Shown piece after piece: positions 52,897 to 61,568 of a stretch of 64,000 nucleotides of DNA. Each line of letters opens with the position of its first letter. Positions within the stretch are counted from its first letter, which is position 1. The position numbers and the translations under genes were made by a program. The DNA is from Dyadobacter sp. CY312. GTDB taxonomy: Bacteria; Bacteroidota; Bacteroidia; Cytophagales; Spirosomataceae. The DNA is taken from positions 1-64,000 of the forward strand of contig NZ_JAJUXG010000006.1 of NCBI RefSeq assembly GCF_021390535.1, in the 5' to 3' direction. Under the pieces are notes generated by a model. That model saw only the letters and a list, made by a program, of their open reading frames with translations, made no database searches and was not told where the DNA came from.

Positions 52897-53325
52897 ATGA
52901 AATCCGCAACAAAAAAGTTGTCCTCTGAGATTGCTCAAACCATATCGGTGAAAATTGAGTCAGTCGTAGCAGGCTCGAAAGGCATCAAGAAATCGATTGA
53001 AAAAGCAGCAGCTAAACTGGCCAAAAAAGTAGCCAAGTTTGAAAAGGAAGCTTTGAAGGCGAAAGAAAAGGAAGCTAAAAAACTGGAAAAGAAATCAAAA
53101 GATAAAAAAGGTGGCAAAAAGGATAAAAAAAGTAAGAAATCTGAAAAAACTGCCAAATTAACTGCTTTGGTTGCTGCTGCTACCACTAAGGCACCGGTCC
53201 CTACTCCTGCAAAACCGTTAGCTCCGGCTAAACCAGTGGTTGCTAAGGCACCGGCAAAAGCTCCTGTCAAAACTGCGGTAAAACCTGCAGCAACGGCACC
53301 TGCCAAAGTGGAGGAGGGGAAGTAG
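52897..53325 (+). CDS. Histone H1-like Lys/Ala/Pro-rich protein
   Basis: A 142-residue low-complexity protein. The N-terminal third is amphipathic (KKLSSEIAQTISVKIESVVA), the centre is extremely Lys-rich with alternating Lys-Glu (KEKEAKKLEKKSKDKKGGKK), and the C-terminal tail is made of Ala-Pro-Lys repeats (PVVAKAPAKAPVKTAVKPAA), like eukaryotic histone H1 tails. It probably binds DNA or RNA non-specifically. The ATG at 52897 is preferred over a TTG at 52855. A strong terminator follows 28 nt later. No conserved family is claimed. Confidence 0.8.
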   Translation: MKSATKKLSSEIAQTISVKIESVVAGSKGIKKSIEKAAAKLAKKVAKFEKEALKAKEKEAKKLEKKSKDKKGGKKDKKSKKSEKTAKLTALVAAATTKAPVPTPAKPLAPAKPVVAKAPAKAPVKTAVKPAATAPAKVEEGK

Positions 53326-53353
53326 TATCGCATTAGTTACCAGCAAGATAATT

Positions 53354-53386
53354 AAATCGGCTTCGGAAACGGAGTCGATTTTTTTA
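53354..53386 (+). terminator. Intrinsic terminator after the histone-like gene
   Basis: A 12-bp stem including two G-T pairs, AAATCGGCTTCG (53354-53365) with CGGAGTCGATTT (53370-53381), closed by a GAAA tetraloop and followed by TTTTT. Confidence 0.8.
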
Positions 53387-53451
53387 TGTTTTTGGAAGTG
53401 TGTTACCACCAAATTGTATTTACGTATATGATGTGTAAATCAATTACGGTT

Positions 53452-55146
53452 ATGATCAGGTGGCTTTTTTTAATCCTTCTTAGTTTTGTGTCTTCCTTAC
53501 ATGAAACTATCGCGCAAGAATACCATTCGGTTATAATAACTGAAATTATGGCGGATCCGACGCCGGCGAAAGGATTGCCCGATGTTGAATACATCGAACT
53601 TTATAATACCACAAACCGCACCATATCTTTAAAAGGATGGAAGTTGGCGATGGGAACGCGGTCGGTTGTTCTGCCCGATTCAGTAATTCTCCCCGGTTCG
53701 TATACTATTGTATGTCATCGAAATAGCATGGATCTCCTGGCTCCTTTGGGGAGTTTAATTGGTCTGAGTTCCTTCTCGCTGACCAATGAAGGAATGCTCC
53801 TTGCTCTGCAAAATAACCGCAACAAACTGATATATGCCATCTCTTATCAAAACAAATGGTGGCAGACCGATAAGAGGGATGGCGGTTATTCGCTTGAAAT
53901 GGTGGATGTGACTTTACCTTGTCTTGAGAAAACCAACTGGCGTACTACAGCGAACGAAAGCGGCGGAACGCCAGGCAGGATTAATAGTTTCAGAGAAGCT
54001 GGAACGGATGTGATTCCGCCAGTTTTGGAGCGAGTTGATGTGTACGGGAATGCAGAGATCCAATTGGTTTTCGATAAAAAAATGGACAGCCTTAATGCAG
54101 TTTCAGCTGCGCTGATAGAATTGGCCGGGAGGAAGATTCTGAAAAGAGAGCTTACACTTCCGGATTTTCATACGTTAAAACTGATCCTTGATGCGCCGCT
54201 TTTGGGAGGACAGGAATATCGTTTGTCTGTTAGAAACATATCGGATTGTTCCGGAAACATATTGCGGGAAACCGAAAGAGCTCTGGCGTTGCCAGCCGTT
54301 GCAGATTCAGGCGATGTAGTCATTAATGAAATTCTTTTTAACCCATTTGAGGGTGGAGTGGATTTTGTGGAACTATACAACAGATCATCAAAACACATCA
54401 GCATCAAGGATTGGTCGCTGGGTAATGTAAAGACAGATGGTACCAGTTCCTTTTCCCTCATAACTGCGCTGAATGTGACTATGCCGCCGAATGGTTATCT
54501 GGCTTTAACGACGGATGTAGAAATTTTGCAAGAACAATATCCTTCTGATACCGAGCGTCAATTTTTTCAGATGAATACATTTCCATCATTTCCGAATACG
54601 GAGGGTGGAGCTGTTTTGAGAAATAATGGACAGCAGTTATTTGACAAAATGATTTATGACGAAAAGATGCATCACGCTTTGGTAACCGTCTTCAAAGGCA
54701 TTTCATTGGAAAGAATGGATTCTGCTATGCCATCCGGAGAAACGTCGAATTGGCATTCTGCTTCGTCGACTGTGGGATATGCTACGCCAGGTTATAGTAA
54801 TTCTCAAATCAAAAATGAATCGTCTAATCCTATATTTTACATTGAACCTGAGGCATTTTCTCCTGACGGAGATGGTGTGGATGATTTTGCAAACTTACAT
54901 TATCAGCAGAATATGGCCGGTAATTTAGCCACCATCCGAATATTTAATGCAGGTGGACGTTCTGTTAAAAATCTTATTGTTAACCAGTTACTGGGAACAA
55001 GCGGAACCTTGCAATGGGATGGTACCGACGACCAGGGTGCGGTTGTCGGTACCGGATATTACTTTATCGTTATTGATACTTTTAGTATAAACGGGCAAAA
55101 GCAGCATTACAAGTGCAAAGTAGTAGTGGCCAACCGGCGGAATTAA
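53452..55146 (+). CDS. Lamin-tail-domain T9SS cargo protein
   Basis: A 564-residue secreted protein. The signal peptide (RWLFLILLSFVSSLHETIAQ) is followed by two lamin-tail domains, about 25-130 (IITEIMADPTPAKGLPDVEY) and about 285-400 (VVINEILFNPFEGGVDFVEL), with an Ig-like domain between them (about 185-270). The C-terminus carries a gliding-motility/T9SS-type sorting module (AFSPDGDGVDDFANLHY, LQWDGTDDQGAVVGTGYYF). Lamin-tail domains in secreted bacterial proteins are thought to mediate surface or nuclease-linked binding. I start at the ATG 53452, next to the signal peptide; 53431 is alternative. Its stop overlaps the stop of the convergent pgeF gene by 3-4 nt. Confidence 0.85.
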   Translation: MIRWLFLILLSFVSSLHETIAQEYHSVIITEIMADPTPAKGLPDVEYIELYNTTNRTISLKGWKLAMGTRSVVLPDSVILPGSYTIVCHRNSMDLLAPLGSLIGLSSFSLTNEGMLLALQNNRNKLIYAISYQNKWWQTDKRDGGYSLEMVDVTLPCLEKTNWRTTANESGGTPGRINSFREAGTDVIPPVLERVDVYGNAEIQLVFDKKMDSLNAVSAALIELAGRKILKRELTLPDFHTLKLILDAPLLGGQEYRLSVRNISDCSGNILRETERALALPAVADSGDVVINEILFNPFEGGVDFVELYNRSSKHISIKDWSLGNVKTDGTSSFSLITALNVTMPPNGYLALTTDVEILQEQYPSDTERQFFQMNTFPSFPNTEGGAVLRNNGQQLFDKMIYDEKMHHALVTVFKGISLERMDSAMPSGETSNWHSASSTVGYATPGYSNSQIKNESSNPIFYIEPEAFSPDGDGVDDFANLHYQQNMAGNLATIRIFNAGGRSVKNLIVNQLLGTSGTLQWDGTDDQGAVVGTGYYFIVIDTFSINGQKQHYKCKVVVANRRN

Positions 55147-55886
55147 GTTGCGGAGAAGCCAATGGTTGCCAACATTCGTCCGGTCAAACCTTTTTCAAAA
55201 CGGTACGAAAAGTAATCTTCATTATTGAGCACTGTGGAATATGCTGATAACTCTATGTTTTCGGTCCGCAGCCCCACTTTCACCAATTGATCTTTATTCG
55301 CTTTTTTTAGATCAACAAAAAATTTCTGTTTATCGTCGTCCCATCTTTTGTGTGCAGACTCGAAGTTTGCTGCCACTTCTTCACCAACTTCAAATGAGCA
55401 TTCGTCTATACATGTACCTATGTATGCAACACAATTCGCGGGAACGGAGCCAAATGTTTCCTGCATTTTAAGAATGGTTTTGTAAACAATTTGCTGCGCA
55501 GTTCCACGCCATCCTGCATGAATGGCTGCAACGGCTCTGGTAACCGGGTCGTATACGAGAACAGGGGTGCAATCTGCAACGGTAACCGCCAGCTGAATAT
55601 TTGGTATACTGGTAATCAGTGCATCATATCCTTCAAATCGGCCAGGTTTTACAACGTTCAGGATCTCTGTTCCGTGAACCTGATGCGATTTGGCAACATT
55701 TTCAAAGGGAATATCCAATGCCGCGAAGAAACGGTGATTGTTTTCAATGACTTTATCCGGTTCATCGGCGGTGGATCCTCCCAGGTTCAATGCGTGATAA
55801 GGAGCTTCACTCACACCGCCATGTCTGGTACTTTCTGCTGCTGTAACGCTTCCGAAATCAGCAAATATGTGCGGACTGCGAAACAT
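55143..55886 (-). CDS. pgeF: Peptidoglycan editing factor PgeF (YfiH family)
   Basis: A 247-residue YfiH/DUF152 protein. Conserved blocks are STRHGGVSEAPYHALNLG, KSHQVHGTEI, VTVADCTPVLVYDPVT, AAIHAGWRGTAQQIV and YIGTCIDECSFEVGEEV, with the His/Cys residues that form the family's metal site. The enzyme removes L-Ser-containing precursors from peptidoglycan synthesis and also shows polyphenol-oxidase-like activity in vitro. The ATG at 55886 (M-F-R-S-P-H) is the natural start; a TTG at 55907 extends the frame. Confidence 0.92.
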   Translation of the reverse strand: MFRSPHIFADFGSVTAAESTRHGGVSEAPYHALNLGGSTADEPDKVIENNHRFFAALDIPFENVAKSHQVHGTEILNVVKPGRFEGYDALITSIPNIQLAVTVADCTPVLVYDPVTRAVAAIHAGWRGTAQQIVYKTILKMQETFGSVPANCVAYIGTCIDECSFEVGEEVAANFESAHKRWDDDKQKFFVDLKKANKDQLVKVGLRTENIELSAYSTVLNNEDYFSYRFEKGLTGRMLATIGFSAT

Positions 55887-55986
55887 AGGTTTGGTTATAT
55901 CTAACAAAATAGTGCTGTTAATTGTCGGTTAATAAAACATCAAAGTTAAGATTATAAAGGATTGGTTGAATCAGAAACAATTAAAG

Positions 55987-55994
55987 TAACTTTG
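55987..55994 (+). promoter_or_regulatory. Putative -7 box of the 56109 glycosyltransferase
   Basis: TAACTTTG matches TAnnTTTG; ATTG at 55961-55964, 22 nt upstream, is a near -33 match. The leader would be about 105-110 nt. Confidence 0.42.
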
Positions 55995-56108
55995 CATGTT
56001 AGTATCCCGAGAGAGTATTTGTTGAATAAACTCTTTGGATAACAGTAGTGGCTGCTGCATTGTAGGTTTACAATGGTCGCAGTTTGTTTTATGAAATATG
56101 CGTTTATG

Positions 56109-57092
56109 ATGAAAGTGAGTGTCTGCGTTGTTACCTATAATCATGAAAAATTCGTACCCAAAATGTTGGATTCACTGCTGATGCAGGAAACAACATTTCC
56201 TTACGAAATCATTGTAGGTGACGATTGTTCGAAGGACAATACAGTAAGTATATTAAAGGAATATCAAAGCAGGTTTCCTGATAAAATCCGGTTGTTGCTG
56301 CAATCTAAAAACCTTGGATTAAACGGGAAATACAATGCGCTGAATACGTTCGCAAATGCAAAAGGCGAATACATTGCACAGTTTGACGGGGACGATTATC
56401 TGACATCGCCGCACAAGCTGCAAAAGCAGGTTGAAATGCTGGATGCAAATCCGCATTATTCAGCAAGCTACCACAATGCAATGGCCATTTATGACGATAA
56501 TTCGGCTCCGTCACATCTGGTGAATATGTTAAAAAAGCCGGAAGTTACGGTAGATGATCTGATTGGAGAGGATGAGTTGTGCTTTATTGCTACGTCTAGT
56601 CTGATGTTCCGTCGTGCCGATTTTGAGAAAAATCCTGATCCTGAATGGACCAATTTGTCGACCAGTGGAGATATTCCAAGAAATATTATGTTGGCAAGTC
56701 GTGGTCCTATTGGTTATATAGATGAGGTGATGTCGGTGTATAGAAAAAATCGTGGAGGCGCCAGTTTTGCTGATAACCATTACAGCTCCGATTTCCTCTT
56801 CAACAGGATTCAACTCTATTCAAACATCAATAAAGAGTTTAATTATAGATACGATGCGAAGCTGAAAAAAAATATCGCAACTTATTATTACAAGCTGCTT
56901 TTTTCAAAACAATACCGTGATAGCTACTGGCCCAGAGCGAAGTTTGCCTTGAAATATTTGTCTTTGGCAGATCCTTCGGAGGAGAAACGCAAGGAGATAA
57001 TCAGAGATTTTATTGTGCCGTCCTTTGCGATGAAGATATATAGTTTTTTCGCATTGTCGCTTTACAACTTAAAACCCAAGGCAAAGTCGTAG
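56109..57092 (+). CDS. Glycosyltransferase family 2 (second copy)
   Basis: A 327-residue GT-A enzyme: KVSVCVVTYNHEKFVPKMLD, then IIVGDDCSKDNTVSILKEY and QFDGDDYLTSPHKLQKQ (DxD-type metal site). The C-terminal part is longer than in the first GT2 protein and contains SGDIPRNIMLASRG and MSVYRKNRGGASFAD. Two adjacent ATGs (56106, 56109) and one at 56073 are possible; the 56109 start matches the usual M-K-V-S-V-C opening. It is separate from the main polysaccharide region, as a lone gene with its own promoter-like box and terminator. Confidence 0.9.
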   Translation: MKVSVCVVTYNHEKFVPKMLDSLLMQETTFPYEIIVGDDCSKDNTVSILKEYQSRFPDKIRLLLQSKNLGLNGKYNALNTFANAKGEYIAQFDGDDYLTSPHKLQKQVEMLDANPHYSASYHNAMAIYDDNSAPSHLVNMLKKPEVTVDDLIGEDELCFIATSSLMFRRADFEKNPDPEWTNLSTSGDIPRNIMLASRGPIGYIDEVMSVYRKNRGGASFADNHYSSDFLFNRIQLYSNINKEFNYRYDAKLKKNIATYYYKLLFSKQYRDSYWPRAKFALKYLSLADPSEEKRKEIIRDFIVPSFAMKIYSFFALSLYNLKPKAKS

Positions 57093-57110
57093 TTATTTCT
57101 TGCTGTAATA

Positions 57111-57140
57111 AAAATGCCCTCCGTTGAAGAGGGCATTTTT
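57111..57140. terminator. Bidirectional terminator between GT2 and DinB genes
   Basis: AAAATGCCCTC (57111-57121) pairs perfectly with GAGGGCATTTT (57129-57139) with a 7-nt loop, flanked by A and T runs, between convergent genes. Confidence 0.85.
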
Positions 57141-57144
57141 ATTA

Positions 57145-57660
57145 TCAGAACAATTTTTCCTGCGGAGGTTTTACACCTTTAAGTCTGATATAAACCGTCG
57201 TTTGTCCACGGTGGTGAGTCTGGTGTTCAAATGATTTTTCGAATGCTGTATCAGCTTTCATATCCATTCCAAATAGCTTGATGTCTTTTTTGAAATCAGC
57301 ATCTGTCATGTCTTTAATCGCTGCAATTGTAAAGTCGTAGCTATCCATGACCACCTTTGTAACCGCTGCTTTTGATTGATCAGCCATTTTTTCAGCTGAG
57401 CCTTCCAACGGACTTTTTTTGCCTGAGGCAGAAGCAGCAAAAGCAAAATTGGCATCGGCTAAGTGATCCATTTGTTCTGCAAAAGAACGCATTTCAGGAG
57501 TGGGTTTTAAAGCATAACCGTCTTCTGGCATGGTATCCAGATATTCGCGGGTATAGATTTTTGCACGCTCCCATTCAGCAATTTGTTTTTCTTTTGACGC
57601 TTGCGCAAACACAGTCTGTGCGGTGAGCCATAACAGACAGATTAGTGAAATTTTTTTCAT
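57145..57660 (-). CDS. DinB-like protein with a Sec signal peptide
   Basis: A 171-residue protein. Residues 1-20 are a clear signal peptide (LLWLTAQTVFAQ), after which comes a DinB/YfiT four-helix bundle. The metal triad is His66 (EQMDHLADANF), His146 and His150 (FEHQTHHRGQTTVYIRLKG). DinB proteins are usually cytoplasmic metal-dependent enzymes or thiol transferases; this one should be periplasmic or secreted. The C-terminal VKPP is also a family feature. Function unknown; family firm, export firm by signal. Confidence 0.88.
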   Translation of the reverse strand: MKKISLICLLWLTAQTVFAQASKEKQIAEWERAKIYTREYLDTMPEDGYALKPTPEMRSFAEQMDHLADANFAFAASASGKKSPLEGSAEKMADQSKAAVTKVVMDSYDFTIAAIKDMTDADFKKDIKLFGMDMKADTAFEKSFEHQTHHRGQTTVYIRLKGVKPPQEKLF

Positions 57661-57857
57661 TTGGATAGTTGTTTGGTGGTTGACAATCTGATTATGGACG
57701 AAAGGTAGGAGGAAGTATTTTTATTACCTATAACGGGAGTATTTAATTAGTTTAAGGTTCTGATTGCCTTTTAGCTGTTCTGAAAATCTGAATAATAGAA
57801 TAAAGGAGGCAGTATTGCGGGAATAAATTTTTTTCTTGTTACAAAAAAGTTAATTAA

Positions 57858-59090
57858 ATGACTGATAAGCAGGATTCTGCCGATAAGCGAAGTGAGAAAT
57901 ATCTTGACCTGGGGCATAGTGAGGCCGAGAACCATGCCAAAACTCAGCTTGAACTTTACGAAGAACATGTTAAAAATACCTCGGAGGTAACCAATGTTAT
58001 TTCCGAATTTTTTAAAACAAATCTTTTAGGTTTCGCGTGGCATTATCTTAAAAGCCGGTTCGGGCCACGGCATGCCTATCAGGCTTATCCCCGCAACGGC
58101 GAAAGCGGGGTGTATCGGCTGCAATCTTCCGTTCCGTCGCGTGCGGGAATTTCCATAGCTTTACTTTCTGATTGGGCAAGTGACACCGCAGAATCGGATG
58201 CTGTGGCACATTTGGTGGCAAAATATGCGCCGGACTATTCCATTCATCTGGGAGACATTTACTTTGTAGGCACGCCAAAAGAAATTGAGGAGAACTTTAC
58301 CGCGCCTTATGCTTCGTGGTATTACGGTGAGTCGGGGAGCCTGGCTTTGTCCGGAAATCATGAAATGTACTCGAACGGTGATGCATTTTTCCAGCACCTG
58401 CTACCTGCAATGTATGTGAAGGACGGAGAAATGAGAAAGACGCAGCAGGCTGGCTTTTTTTGTCTTGAAAATGATTATTGGAGAATAATCGGACTAGATA
58501 CGGGTTATACCTCGGTTGGTCGCCCGTTTTTGGAAATCTTGTCACCTCCCGACTGCCATCTTAAAAAGGAACAAGTGGATTGGCTGCGTGATGTAGTTCG
58601 TCTTGGCGATCCTGATGATAAACGTGGACTCGTCTTTTTGAGTCATCATCCGTATGTATCTGCGTTCAGGGAGCAGTATGCCAAACCAGGAGAACAGATT
58701 CAAGAATTATTGGGAAATTCTGAAAGAGAAATCATATGGTTTTGGGGACACGATCACCGTCTGGTTGTATATAACAAAGCTCAAAATGGAAATGGTCCCG
58801 TAGCTTATGGGCGTTGCCTTGGGCATGGAGGATTACCGGTTGAGATCAAAATGCCACATTCCGAGGAGGAAATACGAAAAATAATGTTCTACGACCGGCG
58901 TGTCAGGAAAGTTGTGAAACGTCATCAGTTGGGATACAATGGATTTGTAAAACTTAATGTTGACGGTGCAAAACTGACTGCCGAATATCGGGATATGGAA
59001 GATACCTGCGTAATAGAGGAACAATGGCAGGTAAACATGGCAAATGGCCAGTTCAGCTGGAATATTGTCAGCGGGCTTGCTGATTCCTGA
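57858..59090 (+). CDS. Metallophosphoesterase
   Basis: A 410-residue calcineurin-like phosphoesterase. Metal-binding motifs are the Asp in LLSDWASDT (where D-x-H is expected, Trp replaces the His position), HLGDIYFVG (GD), LSGNHEMY (GNHE), LSHHPYVSAF and WGHDHRL (GHxH). The N-terminal about 80 residues carry a charged stretch without signal peptide, so it is probably cytoplasmic. The substrate is unknown. It is a single gene, 42 nt before a convergent small membrane gene. Confidence 0.88.
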   Translation: MTDKQDSADKRSEKYLDLGHSEAENHAKTQLELYEEHVKNTSEVTNVISEFFKTNLLGFAWHYLKSRFGPRHAYQAYPRNGESGVYRLQSSVPSRAGISIALLSDWASDTAESDAVAHLVAKYAPDYSIHLGDIYFVGTPKEIEENFTAPYASWYYGESGSLALSGNHEMYSNGDAFFQHLLPAMYVKDGEMRKTQQAGFFCLENDYWRIIGLDTGYTSVGRPFLEILSPPDCHLKKEQVDWLRDVVRLGDPDDKRGLVFLSHHPYVSAFREQYAKPGEQIQELLGNSEREIIWFWGHDHRLVVYNKAQNGNGPVAYGRCLGHGGLPVEIKMPHSEEEIRKIMFYDRRVRKVVKRHQLGYNGFVKLNVDGAKLTAEYRDMEDTCVIEEQWQVNMANGQFSWNIVSGLADS

Positions 59091-59132
59091 TGAACTGGCC
59101 AGTTATTATATCGTTACACACGTGTGCGACGC

Positions 59133-59342
59133 TTAGTGATGAGCGCCGTGCGCGTTAGTTTCGCTGTAAAGAGCTGCAAAGGTTACGATCAGACCAATTG
59201 TTCCAAGTATGAATACGAAAAGATCAGCAAAAACAGCAAGTATCAAAAACAATACTATAAATGCTATGATGTAAGTTGCACTTGAAAGCCTCTTTGGCGT
59301 TTCCTCTGAGTGACTGTGCGCTGTATGAGTTGTATCGGACAT
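59133..59342 (-). CDS. Small His-rich membrane protein
   Basis: A 69-residue protein with a Ser/Thr/His-rich N-terminus (THTAHSHSEETPKRL), two closely spaced hydrophobic helices (about 22-62) and a C-terminal AHGAHH. The two-helix pattern and clean ATG support a real gene, though I do not recognise a family. The His clusters at both ends could bind metal. It stands alone between the metallophosphoesterase and the gluconokinase genes. Confidence 0.6.
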   Translation of the reverse strand: MSDTTHTAHSHSEETPKRLSSATYIIAFIVLFLILAVFADLFVFILGTIGLIVTFAALYSETNAHGAHH

Positions 59343-59557
59343 GATTCCTTGTAAAGTTTGACCCGTAAAATGATAATGCTGCGAAAATAATAAATAACAG
59401 GCAGTTTATTGTAGGATGTGTAATAAATTGTGATTCTGTCTGGTTGATTTCAGCTTTTTGATAGCTGGATGTTAATCAATCATTACATTTGTTTTGGTCA
59501 ATAATCTGAATAGTCCTGTCAGTTAAATGTGGGACGCTATTCACTAAAATAGTAAAA

Positions 59558-61018
59558 ATGCCCTATATCATTGGTTGTGACATTGGTACAACAAACGTAA
59601 AGTCAGTTGCTTTTGATTCTGTATCCGGAAAAATACTTGCGATGCATAGTGAAACCTATGACATGGTGCATCCCAAGCCCGAATGGAGTGAACAAAATCC
59701 AGAGGAGATTTTTCAGGCAGCTTGTAGAACATTGCAGGTTGTAACCAAAGCCAGTGAGAAAGGTGGTGAATTGCTCGGTGTTAGTTTTAGTGCTGCGATG
59801 CATGGCGTGCTGGCACTGGATGAAAGTGGAAAACACTTAACCGGGCTAATTATCTGGGCGGACAACAGAAGTTCTGAGATTGCTTTCAAGCTGAAAGCAT
59901 CAAGAATTGGCAAGAAAATATACCAAAATAACGGAACTCCCATCCACGCCATGACGCCCGTTTGCAAATTGCTGTGGTTGAAGGAGAACGAGCCGGAAAT
60001 CTATAAAAATGCCTATCGGTTTGTAGGGATTAAAGAATATGTGATTTATCGCCTCACTGGTAAATTTTTAGTCGATTATTCCATTGCATCTGCAACCGGC
60101 ATGTTCAATATCCGGGAATTGAAATGGGATGAATACACGCTAAAAAAGTTAGGCCTGAAAACTTCAAAGTTATCTGAGGCTGTCTCGCCTTACTATATTG
60201 AAAAACTGCCTGCGAATAATCTGGCTGAGTTACCGGAGGGGACTTCGTTAATTATGGGTGCAAGTGATGGTTGCCTTGCCAATCTGGGCAGTGGTGCAAT
60301 CAGAACGGGTTCTATGGCTGTTACAATTGGTACGAGTGCGGCAGTGCGTATTTGTTCGGACAAGCCGTATACCGATTCATTGATGCAGACTTTCTGTTAC
60401 ATTCTGGACGAAAACACCTATATCGTCGGCGGACCTTCCAACAATGGCGCGGTGATTTTTGAATGGTTAATGAACACTTTTTTTTCGAACGAGGAATTCG
60501 ATGCTGTCTTTGAACAGGCTTCGGCGATCAGGCCGGGCTCAAACGGACTGCTTTTTTATCCCTATCTGCTTGGAGAAAGAGCACCTTTGTGGAGTTCCGA
60601 AGTGCGTGGCGGATTCTCCGGACTGGATATTCAGCATACCAAACCACATTTTGCCAGAGCTGTGATGGAGGGTATCTTGCTCAATTTGAAGGCGATTGGG
60701 AAAGTTTTACTGGAGATGCAGGATATCGATACGATTTATGCCAATGGGGGCTTTGCAAGAAGTCCGGTTTGGGTTCAGATGCTGGCTGATATTTTTGGTA
60801 AAAAAGTGGTTCTGAACGAAACGGTCGAAACAGGTGCAGCCGGCGCTGCCATGATGGGTTTGAAAGCAGTTGGACTATACGAATCGTATTCCGAAATGGA
60901 AGCATTTACGCTGGTAGGGCAAGAATTCAATCCCGTTGATTCCGCTCATAAGTCGTATGAGGTATTAAGTGAAAAGTTTATCAAGGGTTCTAAACTGATG
61001 CTTTCGCATGCGGTGTAG
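59558..61018 (+). CDS. gntK: Gluconokinase (FGGY family)
   Basis: A 486-residue FGGY carbohydrate kinase. The N-terminal phosphate-binding loop is IIGCDIGTTNVKSVAFD; the first domain ends with GFARSPVWVQMLAD-type C-terminal motifs, and the nucleotide loop is GSMAVTIGTSAAVRI; EWSEQNPEEIF is the substrate-side motif of this branch. It phosphorylates gluconate or a related sugar acid to enter the pentose phosphate or Entner-Doudoroff pathway. The gluconate subgroup is likely from overall pattern, but xylulokinase-like relatives are possible. No transporter or dehydrogenase of this pathway is adjacent. Confidence 0.85.
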   Translation: MPYIIGCDIGTTNVKSVAFDSVSGKILAMHSETYDMVHPKPEWSEQNPEEIFQAACRTLQVVTKASEKGGELLGVSFSAAMHGVLALDESGKHLTGLIIWADNRSSEIAFKLKASRIGKKIYQNNGTPIHAMTPVCKLLWLKENEPEIYKNAYRFVGIKEYVIYRLTGKFLVDYSIASATGMFNIRELKWDEYTLKKLGLKTSKLSEAVSPYYIEKLPANNLAELPEGTSLIMGASDGCLANLGSGAIRTGSMAVTIGTSAAVRICSDKPYTDSLMQTFCYILDENTYIVGGPSNNGAVIFEWLMNTFFSNEEFDAVFEQASAIRPGSNGLLFYPYLLGERAPLWSSEVRGGFSGLDIQHTKPHFARAVMEGILLNLKAIGKVLLEMQDIDTIYANGGFARSPVWVQMLADIFGKKVVLNETVETGAAGAAMMGLKAVGLYESYSEMEAFTLVGQEFNPVDSAHKSYEVLSEKFIKGSKLMLSHAV

Positions 61019-61056
61019 AGATTGGAAGGTTTGTTTACTTATTGAAAGTAAAAAAT

Positions 61057-61371
61057 ATGGAAATGAGAAGAGCAGAAGTTTTCTCTGCTTTTAAAGACCT
61101 TTATCCATATTGACAATATGAAACAAACGTTAACTTTGATAAGCAGATTTCATTTTTAACCGAAGACCAAACTGCCATGGGAATTATAGAAACCATAAAG
61201 TTGATTACCAGAGAAGAGGCTTTGGAAGAAGGGATAGAGAAAGGAAGGGAAGAAGGAAAGATAGTTTTTGTAAAAAATCTTCTTAAAAATACAGACTTTG
61301 ATATTGTCAAAATCGCCAACCTTGCTGATGTAAGTGAGGATTTTGTTTTGAAAATCCAGGGCGAAATCTAA
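61057..61371 (+). pseudogene. Decayed ORF with a Rpn/transposase-like C-terminal tail
   Basis: An in-frame run from ATG 61057 is interrupted by TGA at 61111-61113 and then continues openly to 61371. From ATG 61177 it encodes 64 residues, TREEALEEGIEKGREEGKI followed by IVKIANLADVSEDFVLKIQ, the charged tail typical of Rpn/PD-(D/E)XK transposase-like proteins. No nuclease domain remains upstream. It is most likely the last piece of a deleted gene; a real short ORF from 61177 is less likely. Confidence 0.5.
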
Positions 61372-61374
61372 GAA

Positions 61375-61460
61375 TTTCACACTAAGTTGATAAACGAAAA
61401 GAGCAAAGATCGCAAAGTTTCTCAGCGATCTTTGCTCTTCTTTTTTTGCTTTGTGTGAAA
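61375..61460. repeat. Palindromic repeat, TTCACGCAAAG family (copy 3, degenerate)
   Basis: TTTCACAC (61375-61382) pairs with the GTGTGAAA end (61453-61460), with inner GAGCAAAGATCGCAAAG and CGATCTTTGCTC arms. Related in layout to copies 1 and 2 but diverged. Confidence 0.6.
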
Positions 61461-61477
61461 GAGGGTAGTTTTAAATA

Positions 61478-61563
61478 TTTCACGCAAAGAGGGTAAGTAA
61501 GGGCAAAGTGCGCAAATTGACCTTCGCGGTCTTTACTCTTCTTTTTTACTTTGCGTGAAAGAG
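61478..61563. repeat. Palindromic repeat, TTCACGCAAAG family (copy 4)
   Basis: ATTTCACGCAAAGAGGG (61477-61493) pairs with ACTTTGCGTGAAAGAG (61548-61563). Internal GGGCAAAGTGCGCAAA and CGCGGTCTTTACTC match the copy 1 and 2 arms. It lies 17 nt after copy 3 in tandem, just before the PepSY gene stop. Confidence 0.75.
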
Positions 61564-61568
61564 ACAAC

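Noticed and set aside
52935..53333. 132-codon Ala/Phe-rich frame on the minus strand over the histone-like gene
   Set aside because: It is the mirror of the Lys/Ala/Pro-rich codons; low-complexity repeats keep the opposite strand open by chance.
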